Assembly: GCA_034429695.1 (NCBI GenBank)
Contig: DAOUGC010000043.1
Coordinates: forward strand, 1 to 10,919
Direction: 5' to 3'
From: DAOUGC01 sp034429695
Lineage (GTDB): Bacteria > Chloroflexota > Anaerolineae > Anaerolineales > Anaerolineaceae
DNA: 10,919 bases
The notes beneath the pieces are model-generated. The model did not search any database, was not told the DNA's origin, and worked only from the letters and a program-made list of their open reading frames with translations. This document shows, one piece after another, positions 1-5,742 of this stretch. Made by a program: the position numbers and the translations under genes. Position 1 is the stretch's first letter. Every line of letters begins with the position of its first letter.

Positions 1-189
1 GGGCCCCGGGGGTGGGGCGGGGCGGGGGCAGCGTGGCGGGGGTTGGATGGTTCATGGTGGGGAACTCCCTGATTGCGAAAGGTTGTCGAAAACGATAGGA
101 TCGATCTGTAAACAAGTACATATTTATTGTAAGGCGGCAACCCTCACAGGGCAACCGTGCTTGGGGGGTTGTATAAAGGGAGATTGCAG
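1..189. other. Upstream non-coding region, G-rich then AT-richer
   Basis: No convincing gene is visible here. The first 50 bases are extremely G-rich on the plus strand; bases 90-130 are much more AT-rich and could hold the promoter of the gene starting at 190. A weak candidate is TTGTCG (83-88) with TGTAAA (107-112) at 18-nt spacing, but it matches the consensus poorly. A GTG at 157 is in frame with the downstream gene, but the better ribosome site at 176-182 favours a start at 190. Confidence 0.5.
8..28 (+). other. Potential G-quadruplex motif
   Basis: Four runs of G (8-12, 14-17, 19-22, 24-28) of 4-5 bases each are separated by single-base loops (T, C, C). This is the tightest form of the canonical intramolecular G-quadruplex pattern. 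It lies on the plus strand about 160 bases before the redoxin-fold gene. Only the sequence pattern is seen; formation and function are inference. Confidence 0.6.
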
Positions 190-663
190 GTGGATGAACC
201 GGTGTTAAATATTGTCAACGGGCAGATCATGCCCAACTTTCGCCTGCCGGACGCTGCGGGCATGTCTCATCAGGCCTGGGATTTTCGCAACCGCCGCAAC
301 CTGGTTTTGATCTTCACCGGTGAAGACTCGCCCGAGCGAACGGCGCAGGTGGGGGCGTTGTTGCAGCAGTTTGATGATTTGTGGGACGAGGTTGATACCA
401 ACACTGCCGTGCTGCTGGTAATCAGTCCGCGCCAGCCGCGAAAAGGGAACCGCCCGCACTGGCTGAACCTGCTGGATCAGGACGCCCGCCTGCACCGCGA
501 CATTGGCGCGGTGGATCAACAGGGCAGGTCGGTTTTTGCCGCCGTGGTGGCAGACCGCTTTGGGGAAATTATGCAGACCTATCTGGAAAAAGCGGACGAG
601 TTCCCAACCGCCCGGACGATGATCGAATGGCTGGAATTTATTGAACTGCAATGTCCTGAGTGA
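190..663 (+). CDS. Cysteine-poor redoxin/peroxiredoxin-fold protein
   Basis: A cytoplasmic protein of 157 residues, with no signal peptide or membrane segment. The N-terminal half has the redoxin/AhpC-TSA pattern: G11-x-x-M-P15-N-F17-x-L-P-D-x-x-G24, then a hydrophobic beta strand NLVLIF (37-42). In active peroxiredoxins the peroxidatic Cys follows this strand by about eight residues; here the stretch is GEDSPER, without Cys. The only cysteine is C155 in the final Cys-Pro-Glu, so this is unlikely to be a standard peroxidase. It may be a redox-inactive family member or use C155. The GTG start at 190 is chosen because AAGGGAG (176-182) sits 7 nt upstream; an in-frame GTG at 157 would add 11 residues but lacks such a site. 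After the TGA stop the frame stays open for seven codons (Gly-Ile-Asp-Ala-Trp-Asp-Val) before TAG at 685. It is convergent with the operon ending at 720. The fold family is fairly sure; the function is unknown. Confidence 0.7.
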   Translation: MDEPVLNIVNGQIMPNFRLPDAAGMSHQAWDFRNRRNLVLIFTGEDSPERTAQVGALLQQFDDLWDEVDTNTAVLLVISPRQPRKGNRPHWLNLLDQDARLHRDIGAVDQQGRSVFAAVVADRFGEIMQTYLEKADEFPTARTMIEWLEFIELQCPE

Positions 664-693
664 GGGATCGACGCCTGGGACGTATAGTTCCTT

Positions 694-710
694 GCCTGTA
701 GTTTACAGGC
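694..710. terminator. Short palindrome between convergent genes
   Basis: GCCTGTA (694-700) and TACAGGC (704-710) form a perfect 7-bp stem with a 3-base loop, located between the stop of the redoxin-fold gene (663) and the stop of ecfT (720-722). Its position between convergent genes suggests a bidirectional transcription end. No strong T tract follows on either strand, so its strength as an intrinsic terminator is doubtful. Confidence 0.4.
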
Positions 711-719
711 ATACACGTT

Positions 720-1589
720 TTACCCCAGCAAAAACGCCGGAACCCAGAAATCACCGATGTGGAAGCCGTAGCGCAGGATCAATCCGCCCACCAGTAACAG
801 CACACCAAAGGCGATCAGGGCGTAATCCCACCAGCGGTAGTTTAGTTCCAGCACCAGGCTGCGTTTGCGCAGCCCAAAGGCGCGCAGGTCCATGGCGTTG
901 GTGATGTCCTCGCCGGACAGGATGGCGTTCATGGTGACCGGAATGAGCAGCGGCGCCAACCGCCGGATCTGGGTGAACAGGCCGCCTTTGACCTTTTCCA
1001 CCTCGTAACCACGGGCGCGCTGTGCGTCCATGGTGGTGTTAAAGTCGCGTACCAGGGTGGGCACAAAGCGGAAAGCCAGGTCGAGCGCAAACGCCACGCG
1101 GTCGCCCAGGCCCATGCTGCGGAAGGTTGCACCATAAGCCCGCGGATCCATGGTGAAGGGGATGGCAATGACCAGCGCCGAGATGGACAGCACGCGCACG
1201 TATTGAGCCAGCGCAAACCACAGGCGTTCAACGGTCAGAACATACTGGATGTGCCAGCCGGTCAGCGGCATGAGCATGTCCACCGTCCACAAGGGTGTGG
1301 CGTTCTGCTCAACCTGGGCAATGTTGCCTGCGCCGGTGATGAGGGTGTTGACCACCACCATCATGGTGATCAGGACAAAGATGAAGATCCATGCCCGGCG
1401 GGTTTCCTGCCAGGTCAGGCGGGCAAGGAAGAACTGCACCAGCCCGATGACAAGGAAGAACGCCAGAAAGCGCACATCCCAGAAGGTGACAATGGTGAAC
1501 AGCACCAGGAAGGAAAAAATCCAGCGCGCGCGTGGATCGATCTTTTCAATGACACTGTCGCGAAAGCGATACCCAAAACTGACCAGCAT
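720..1589 (-). CDS. ecfT: ECF transporter transmembrane (T) component
   Basis: A protein of 289 residues and the last gene of the minus-strand operon. EcfT (CbiQ family) is the membrane scaffold that joins the ATPases to the substrate-binding S component. The beginning, FGYRFRDSVIEKIDPRARWIF, is typical of the family, as are the hydrophobic segments at roughly 27-85, about 130-150 and near the C-terminus. Two coupling motifs that plug into the ATPases are visible in the cytoplasmic region: a clear Ala-Arg-Gly in QRARGYE (192-194) and a second, less canonical one in MDLRAFG (R236, G239). The ATG at 1589 is preferred, with AGGG 6 nt upstream; an in-frame TTG at 1634 would add 15 residues but lies in the loop of a strong hairpin (1611-1655). 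The gene follows the S component, as expected for a dedicated ECF operon. The family call is confident; the substrate is not set by this subunit. Confidence 0.9.
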   Translation of the reverse strand: MLVSFGYRFRDSVIEKIDPRARWIFSFLVLFTIVTFWDVRFLAFFLVIGLVQFFLARLTWQETRRAWIFIFVLITMMVVVNTLITGAGNIAQVEQNATPLWTVDMLMPLTGWHIQYVLTVERLWFALAQYVRVLSISALVIAIPFTMDPRAYGATFRSMGLGDRVAFALDLAFRFVPTLVRDFNTTMDAQRARGYEVEKVKGGLFTQIRRLAPLLIPVTMNAILSGEDITNAMDLRAFGLRKRSLVLELNYRWWDYALIAFGVLLLVGGLILRYGFHIGDFWVPAFLLG

Positions 1590-1610
1590 GTTAACCCTGT
1601 GAACCCACCC

Positions 1611-1655
1611 TGCCAGGGTTGTCTGGTCCTGCAAATGTTCCAGACAACCCCGGCA
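1611..1655 (-). repeat. Long inverted repeat between S and T genes
   Basis: GGGTTGTCTGG (1616-1626) and CCAGACAACCC (1640-1650) are perfect 11-base reverse complements with a 13-base loop. After one A/C mismatch the stem continues with TGCC (1611-1614) against GGCA (1652-1655), giving about 15 pairs. It fills the 81-nt gap between the S-component stop (1671) and the ecfT start (1589). No T run follows on the minus strand, so a mRNA-stability, processing or stoichiometry element is more likely than a terminator. The structure is seen; the role is inferred. Confidence 0.75.
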
Positions 1656-1670
1656 GTTGAATGATGAAAA

Positions 1671-2219
1671 CTAACGGCCCGAGCGGCGCACGATGGCGCT
1701 GTAAGCCACCATCAGGATGGGCATGAGGATCAGCCCGTTGACAATGTTGGACAGGAATGCCGGCAGGAAGTTCACACCCACGGTGGTGGCAAAATCAATG
1801 CCAGACACCCAGATCTCGGTCACGGAGGCGAACATCATGCCAACCGCTGCGCCGACCACCACGGCCACTTCGCCCAGCGCCAGGTCCTTCAGGCTGCGGA
1901 AGGTGCTCATGTAGGGATAGATCAACCCGGCCACAAAGCCCATGAGGCCATTGCCGATATCCCACCAGATCCAGAAGCCATAACCGGAAAGCAGGTCAGC
2001 GATGATGTTGCCGACCAGACCGGTGAACAGACCCACCCACGGACCAAACGCAGCGCCGAAGAAGAACACCAGCGCCACTGCCGGGCGGACGGAGACATTG
2101 GCTGCGCCGGGGATCTGCAGAATATTGGTCACCCAAGACAGCACACCGTACAGGGCGGCGCCGATGGCCATGAACACCACCTGGCGCGTTCCAAAGGCAA
2201 ACAACGAACTCTTTTTCAT
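1671..2219 (-). CDS. ECF transporter substrate-binding (S) component
   Basis: A strongly hydrophobic membrane protein of 182 residues, the usual S-component size, with about six predicted transmembrane segments. The stretch around residues 43-99 carries features common to ECF S components: SVRPAVALVFFFGAAFGP, followed by a Gly-rich helix and a WWDIGNGLMG segment. S components bind the vitamin or small-molecule ligand and topple in the membrane when they dock to EcfT. The sequence does not match a ligand-specific type that I can name with confidence; general resemblance is to the family often labelled ECF-type riboflavin transporter S-like. The ATG at 2219 has an excellent AAGGAG site about 7 nt upstream. 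It sits between the fused ATPase and ecfT, and in an operon headed by two SAM hydrolases, so the ligand may be related to SAM, adenosine or methionine metabolism. That link is inference. Confidence 0.85.
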   Translation of the reverse strand: MKKSSLFAFGTRQVVFMAIGAALYGVLSWVTNILQIPGAANVSVRPAVALVFFFGAAFGPWVGLFTGLVGNIIADLLSGYGFWIWWDIGNGLMGFVAGLIYPYMSTFRSLKDLALGEVAVVVGAAVGMMFASVTEIWVSGIDFATTVGVNFLPAFLSNIVNGLILMPILMVAYSAIVRRSGR

Positions 2220-2261
2220 GCAAACACTCCTTCACTGGACAAATGAGTTGTATCAAGGACT

Positions 2262-2276
2262 GGCGGTTATACCGCC
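2262..2276 (-). other. Small hairpin at the ATPase stop codon
   Basis: GGCGGT (2262-2267) and ACCGCC (2271-2276) form a perfect 6-bp stem with a 3-base loop. It overlaps the stop codon of the fused ATPase gene and precedes the S-component ribosome site by about 30 nt. It may slow or shape translation between the two genes, but it is short and could be chance. Confidence 0.35.
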
Positions 2277-3928
2277 CCGGGTCCCCGGTTATCTTCAGTC
2301 AGGATGTGCGCCAGGGCTTCGGCGCGCATGAATTTTCCAGTCTGCGCCAGGTGATCGCGGTTGAGGCGCAGGAGTGAAGTGGGCAGCACCCTGCAGCGCA
2401 TCAGTCGTTCTTCGTCCGAGAGCACCTCGGTTGGTGTGCCGTCTGCCACGATGCGGCCTTTGTCCACCAGGATCACGCGGTTGGCGTAAATCAGTGCCAG
2501 GTCCAGGTCGTGCGTAATGAATAAAACGGCGTCAAAGCCGGGCATCTGTAAAATTGAATCCATAAAGGCGGTGTAATTCCAATAATCCTGACCGGCGGTT
2601 GGTTCATCCATCACCAGCACACGCGAGCGCATGGCAAGCACCGCGGCAATGCTCACCCGTTTTTGCTGCCCAAAAGACAGCGCCAGCGGGGGCATGTCCA
2701 GTTCATTCTCAAGGTGAACGGTGTGGATGGCCCATTGCACATCGTTTTCAATCTGGTCTTTGGGACGGTCGATATTGTTGGGACCAAATTCCAGTTCCTC
2801 ACGTACCGACGGTGCGAACAGCATTTGCGTTGGGCTTTGAAAGACATAACCGATGGTGTGAGCATTTTGCGCCACGGTGGTTTTGCGTGTGTCCCTGCCC
2901 TGCATCAGCACCTGCCCCGCGGTGGGTTTGAGCAGCCCCAGGGTGTGCTTGACCAGCGTGGTCTTTCCGGCTCCGTTGTGCCCCAGAATGGCGATTACAT
3001 CACCGGGGTGGATGTTAAAGTTCACATCGTGCAGAATATCGGGTCCCTGCGGAGAATAACGGAAGGAGACGTTTTCAAACGCCACCAGCGGTTCCTCGGC
3101 ATGGGGCGGCAGCGCCGATTGAAAATGCGGCTTGGGAAGCTGGCGCGCGCGGCGCAGCACCACATCGGCGGGCAGCTTGATCTGGGTGTAATCGACCACA
3201 TCCATCAACCCGTGCGCATCGCCCATGTAACTGGCGGCGCCATCCACCATATATAACACCTCATCCGGCCGAATGGATAGCGCATCTTCTACGCGATGTT
3301 CAACCAGGATGATCGAGATGCCCTCATCCGCCAGACTGCGGAAGAGCTGCAGGGCTTCCTGTGCCGAGGCGGGGTCGAGCGAAGCCAGGGGTTCATCCAG
3401 AAGCAGGATGCGCGGTTGCATTACCAGCACGCCCGCCAGGGCAACCTTTTGTTTTTCGCCGCCGGAGATCTGGAAGGTCTCGCGGTCGCGCAGGTGCAGG
3501 ATGTGCAGGCGCTCCAGAATGGCATCCACCCGCTGTAACATTTCGGCGCGCGGCATGCCCAGGTTTTCCAGCCCAAAGGCCACCTCGTTGAGCACGTACG
3601 AGCCGACGATCTGGCGCTCGGGGTCCTGCAGCAAGGTTCCCACATTTTGTGAAAGTTCTGCCATGCTCAGATCTTCCACCGCTTTGCCAAAAATGTTGAC
3701 GCTGCCGGTCATATCGCCCTGATAGGTGCGCGGGATCAGCCCGTTGATGCAGCGCATCAGCGTGGTTTTGCCGCTGCCCGATGCCCCCGCCACCAGCAGG
3801 ATGTGCCCGGGTTCCACCTTGAGCGAAATGTTCTTTAATGAAGGCTCATCCCTGCGGTGATAGCGGAAGGAGAGATCCTTGAGTTCAAGCGGCGGTATGC
3901 CTGTGTTGGAAGATGCCCGATTGTTCAT
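2267..3928 (-). CDS. ecfA: Fused double ECF transporter ATPase (A-A')
   Basis: A 553-residue protein with two ABC ATPase domains in one chain, powering the ECF importer. Domain 1 (about 14-230): Walker A GASGSGKTT (48-56), Q-loop LLQDPERQ (99-106), signature ISGGEKQK (154-161), Walker B ILLLDEP (174-180), switch His H211. Domain 2 (about 281-500): Walker A GHNGAGKTT (316-324), Q-loop FQSPTQ (363-368), signature LSFGQQKR (417-424), Walker B LVMDEP (438-443), switch His H473. The second signature has Phe in place of the first Gly of the usual LSGGQ. Fused A subunits are usual in dedicated ECF systems, where separate EcfA1/EcfA2 are more typical of shared energising modules. The ATG start overlaps the stop of the upstream SAM hydrolase gene by 4 nt (ATGA), so translation is probably coupled; no good ribosome site is seen. 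The family is certain; the substrate is unknown. Confidence 0.95.
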   Translation of the reverse strand: MNNRASSNTGIPPLELKDLSFRYHRRDEPSLKNISLKVEPGHILLVAGASGSGKTTLMRCINGLIPRTYQGDMTGSVNIFGKAVEDLSMAELSQNVGTLLQDPERQIVGSYVLNEVAFGLENLGMPRAEMLQRVDAILERLHILHLRDRETFQISGGEKQKVALAGVLVMQPRILLLDEPLASLDPASAQEALQLFRSLADEGISIILVEHRVEDALSIRPDEVLYMVDGAASYMGDAHGLMDVVDYTQIKLPADVVLRRARQLPKPHFQSALPPHAEEPLVAFENVSFRYSPQGPDILHDVNFNIHPGDVIAILGHNGAGKTTLVKHTLGLLKPTAGQVLMQGRDTRKTTVAQNAHTIGYVFQSPTQMLFAPSVREELEFGPNNIDRPKDQIENDVQWAIHTVHLENELDMPPLALSFGQQKRVSIAAVLAMRSRVLVMDEPTAGQDYWNYTAFMDSILQMPGFDAVLFITHDLDLALIYANRVILVDKGRIVADGTPTEVLSDEERLMRCRVLPTSLLRLNRDHLAQTGKFMRAEALAHILTEDNRGPGAV

Positions 3929-4716
3929 GGATTAAACCGCACCACAACCTCGTCACCGGCCTGCGCCGCCAGATGGCGTTCTGCGCTGCCGTTGACAATG
4001 CAAATTGAAAGATAGCCTGAGCTGTCGATCAGCGCCACCAGCCCGCCCGGCGTGCCTTCACCAAAGGTGGCAGACAGGCGCGGAATGTGCTGACCGTTGA
4101 TTTCAAAACTCCAGCCGTGTTCAGCCGTGAAAATTCCACCAGGCAGGTTGGTTCCCAGGTTGCCAAAATGATCGATGTCAGTTACTTCACCCAACCATCC
4201 GTCTGCGGTTTGCTGCGGGCGGGGAAATTCCAACAGCACGGGGTCGTCAATCTCATCACCCAGCGACAGCAGCGGGACGCCAGCCGCCAGATGCCCTGCC
4301 ACCGCCGCAAAGACATCCCTTCCGTGAAAAATGCTGCTGATGGCAGGTCGCCAGAACTGGGTAAGGTTGGTGTGCACCACCTGCATCGGCTGGTTGGCCT
4401 GCTGCGCCAACAGCAGCATGGTGGTCATCACGCCGTTGTCTGGACCCACAAAATACTGGTTGCCAAGGCGCGCCGCCAGCGGTCTGCGCGCCGTGCCCAC
4501 CCCGGGGTCCACCACCACCATGTGAATGGTTCCGGGGGGGAAGTAGGGCGTGGTGCGCTCCAGAATGATGGCTGCGTGGCGCACGTTGTGCCGCGCAATA
4601 TCATGGGTCAGGTCAATCACGCGCGCATCGGGCGCCAGGTCGAGGATTACGCCGGACAGGGACCCGATTTCATAATCGCCCAGCCCAAAGTCAGTGGTCA
4701 GGGTGACAATTTGCAT
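3925..4716 (-). CDS. SAM hydrolase / hydroxide adenosyltransferase, paralogue 2
   Basis: A 263-residue cytoplasmic protein of the COG1912 (formerly DUF62) family. Characterised members split S-adenosylmethionine with water into adenosine and L-methionine; some are reported to prefer the inactive (R)-epimer of SAM. Family features: N-terminal VTLTTDFGL (4-12), VVDPGVGTARR (68-78), YFVGPDNG (88-95), FHGRD (130-134) and, in the C-terminal beta domain, DHFGNLGTN. The family triad Asp-Arg-His is present as D70, R77 and H131; the seven-residue Asp-Arg spacing matches the archaeal prototype. The length is normal for the family. The ATG at 4716 lies 1 nt after the TGA stop of the first paralogue (4718-4720) and its own stop overlaps the ATPase start, so the gene is firmly inside the operon. 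Both copies keep the catalytic residues, so neither appears to be a dead copy. Confidence 0.92.
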   Translation of the reverse strand: MQIVTLTTDFGLGDYEIGSLSGVILDLAPDARVIDLTHDIARHNVRHAAIILERTTPYFPPGTIHMVVVDPGVGTARRPLAARLGNQYFVGPDNGVMTTMLLLAQQANQPMQVVHTNLTQFWRPAISSIFHGRDVFAAVAGHLAAGVPLLSLGDEIDDPVLLEFPRPQQTADGWLGEVTDIDHFGNLGTNLPGGIFTAEHGWSFEINGQHIPRLSATFGEGTPGGLVALIDSSGYLSICIVNGSAERHLAAQAGDEVVVRFNP

Positions 4717-4717
4717 G

Positions 4718-5530
4718 TCAGCTTTCGCCTGTCACTTCAATATCCGCCCCAACGCCAACCGAGAGCCGGTCAGCGGCACTGCCGTTGACCACCGAAATCA
4801 TCAGGTCGTCGCGCGTGCCGATCAGGGCGATCAATGCGCCGGGTTCGCGGTCGCCAAAGGTGTTCACCAGACCGGTGATGGTCTGTCCGGCGATGGTCAC
4901 CTTAATTTTTGAAGGCGCCGTGCCTTCCATGGGCAGACGCATCAAATGCGTCCGCATCAGGTTGGTGGCAAGGTTGCCAAAGTTGTCCACGGCGATCACC
5001 TGTCCGCGCCAGCCACCAGAAATGGGCTGCGGTTGTGGGGTTTCAAAGGTGGTCACATCTTCAATGGGCGTGCCAACCTCGTACAGGGGGACACCGGCAG
5101 CCAGGTGAGCGCCGACCGGCGAGAAGATGTCGCGTCCGTGAAAAACATTGCTGACCACAGGCAGCCAGTATTTGCGCCGATCAAGATGCACCCAGCGCAC
5201 GGCTTCACCTTTTTGGCGGGCGGTATCCAGCACATAGCTGAACAGACCGTTATCTGGACCTACATAGTACTGGTCACCCACCTGACCGGCGATGGGCCGG
5301 CGGGCGGTGCCAACGCCGGGGTCAACCACGGCAATATGCACCGTGCCGGATGGAAAATAAGACGCCACCCGGCTGAGCGCCAGCGCGCCTTCCTGAACAT
5401 TTTGCGGGGAAATGTGGTGAGAGATGTCGGCGATCTGCACGTCGGGGGCAATGCCCCAGATCACGCCCTTCATGACGCCGACATAGCCGTCCTTGAGTCC
5501 AAAATCGGTCAGCAGGGTGATGAATTTCAA
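4718..5530 (-). CDS. SAM hydrolase / hydroxide adenosyltransferase, paralogue 1
   Basis: The first gene of the minus-strand operon, 270 residues and the same COG1912 family as its neighbour: expected product adenosine plus L-methionine from SAM. With the start at 5530 the N-terminus (MKFITLLTDFGL) aligns residue for residue with the paralogue (MQIVTLTTDFGL). Triad residues are D70, R77 and H131, in VVDPGVGTARR and FHGRD; YVGPDNG and the C-terminal DNFGNLATN are also present. I chose the TTG at 5530 because GGAG (5537-5540) lies 6 nt upstream and because the family begins there. A TTG at 5593 would add a Pro/His/Ser-rich 21-residue tail unlike the family. Identity with paralogue 2 is moderate by eye, so the duplication is old, and the copies may have diverged in substrate epimer or may form mixed oligomers (inference). 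Confidence 0.92.
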   Translation of the reverse strand: MKFITLLTDFGLKDGYVGVMKGVIWGIAPDVQIADISHHISPQNVQEGALALSRVASYFPSGTVHIAVVDPGVGTARRPIAGQVGDQYYVGPDNGLFSYVLDTARQKGEAVRWVHLDRRKYWLPVVSNVFHGRDIFSPVGAHLAAGVPLYEVGTPIEDVTTFETPQPQPISGGWRGQVIAVDNFGNLATNLMRTHLMRLPMEGTAPSKIKVTIAGQTITGLVNTFGDREPGALIALIGTRDDLMISVVNGSAADRLSVGVGADIEVTGES

Positions 5531-5616
5531 GGTGGACTCCGTTGAATGATTGGTTGGGTGGGGAGAATGGCTCAAGTTGTTCGCCGGGGTCAATCCTGAC
5601 GGCCATGCCCGGCACT

Positions 5617-5645
5617 ACTATAGCACAAGCTAACAACTCTGTAAA
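5617..5645 (-). promoter_or_regulatory. Sigma70-like promoter of the SAM/ECF operon
   Basis: Read on the minus strand, TTTACA (5645-5640) and TATAGT (5622-5617) are separated by exactly 17 nt; each hexamer matches the consensus in five of six positions. A TG one base before the -10 box makes it an extended -10. The predicted start near 5610 gives a leader of about 80 nt to the TTG at 5530. No SAM riboswitch fold could be recognised in this leader. Confidence 0.65.
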
Positions 5646-5666
5646 CTGATTATTACGCATTTGTTA

Positions 5667-5694
5667 TTGAATCAAACCCGTCAGGTGCTAGACT
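5667..5694 (+). promoter_or_regulatory. Candidate promoter of the secretory operon
   Basis: TTGAAT (5667-5672) and TAGACT (5689-5694) at 16-nt spacing, with TGC just before the -10 box (extended -10). The match to consensus is partial. The predicted start near 5701 leaves about 40 nt before the ATG at 5743, preceded by GGTGAG as ribosome site. This promoter is back-to-back with the SAM/ECF operon promoter, about 20-80 nt away, so the two operons share one control region. Confidence 0.4.
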
Positions 5695-5742
5695 CAGATT
5701 GTAATAAAAGCATGACCAAAGTAAATAAATGGCGGTGAGTTC

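Noticed and set aside
83..112. Promoter TTGTCG-18-TGTAAA for the redoxin-fold gene
   Set aside because: Both hexamers match the consensus weakly; similar matches are expected by chance in this AT-richer stretch.
1590..1634. ecfT start at TTG 1634
   Set aside because: It lies in the loop of the strong hairpin and has a poorer ribosome site than ATG 1589.
4087..4788. Long plus-strand open frame opposite the SAM hydrolase genes
   Set aside because: It is fully antisense to two well-supported genes and its His/Arg/Gln-rich translation has no recognisable motif.
5528..5593. N-terminal extension of SAM hydrolase paralogue 1 from TTG 5593
   Set aside because: The extra 21 residues are low-complexity Pro/His/Ser and do not fit the family; TTG 5530 has a GGAG site and aligns with the paralogue's start.
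5531..5610. SAM riboswitch in the leader of the SAM hydrolase/ECF operon
   Set aside because: The metabolic context invites one, but the leader is only about 80 nt and I could not find the stems or core elements of known SAM riboswitch classes.
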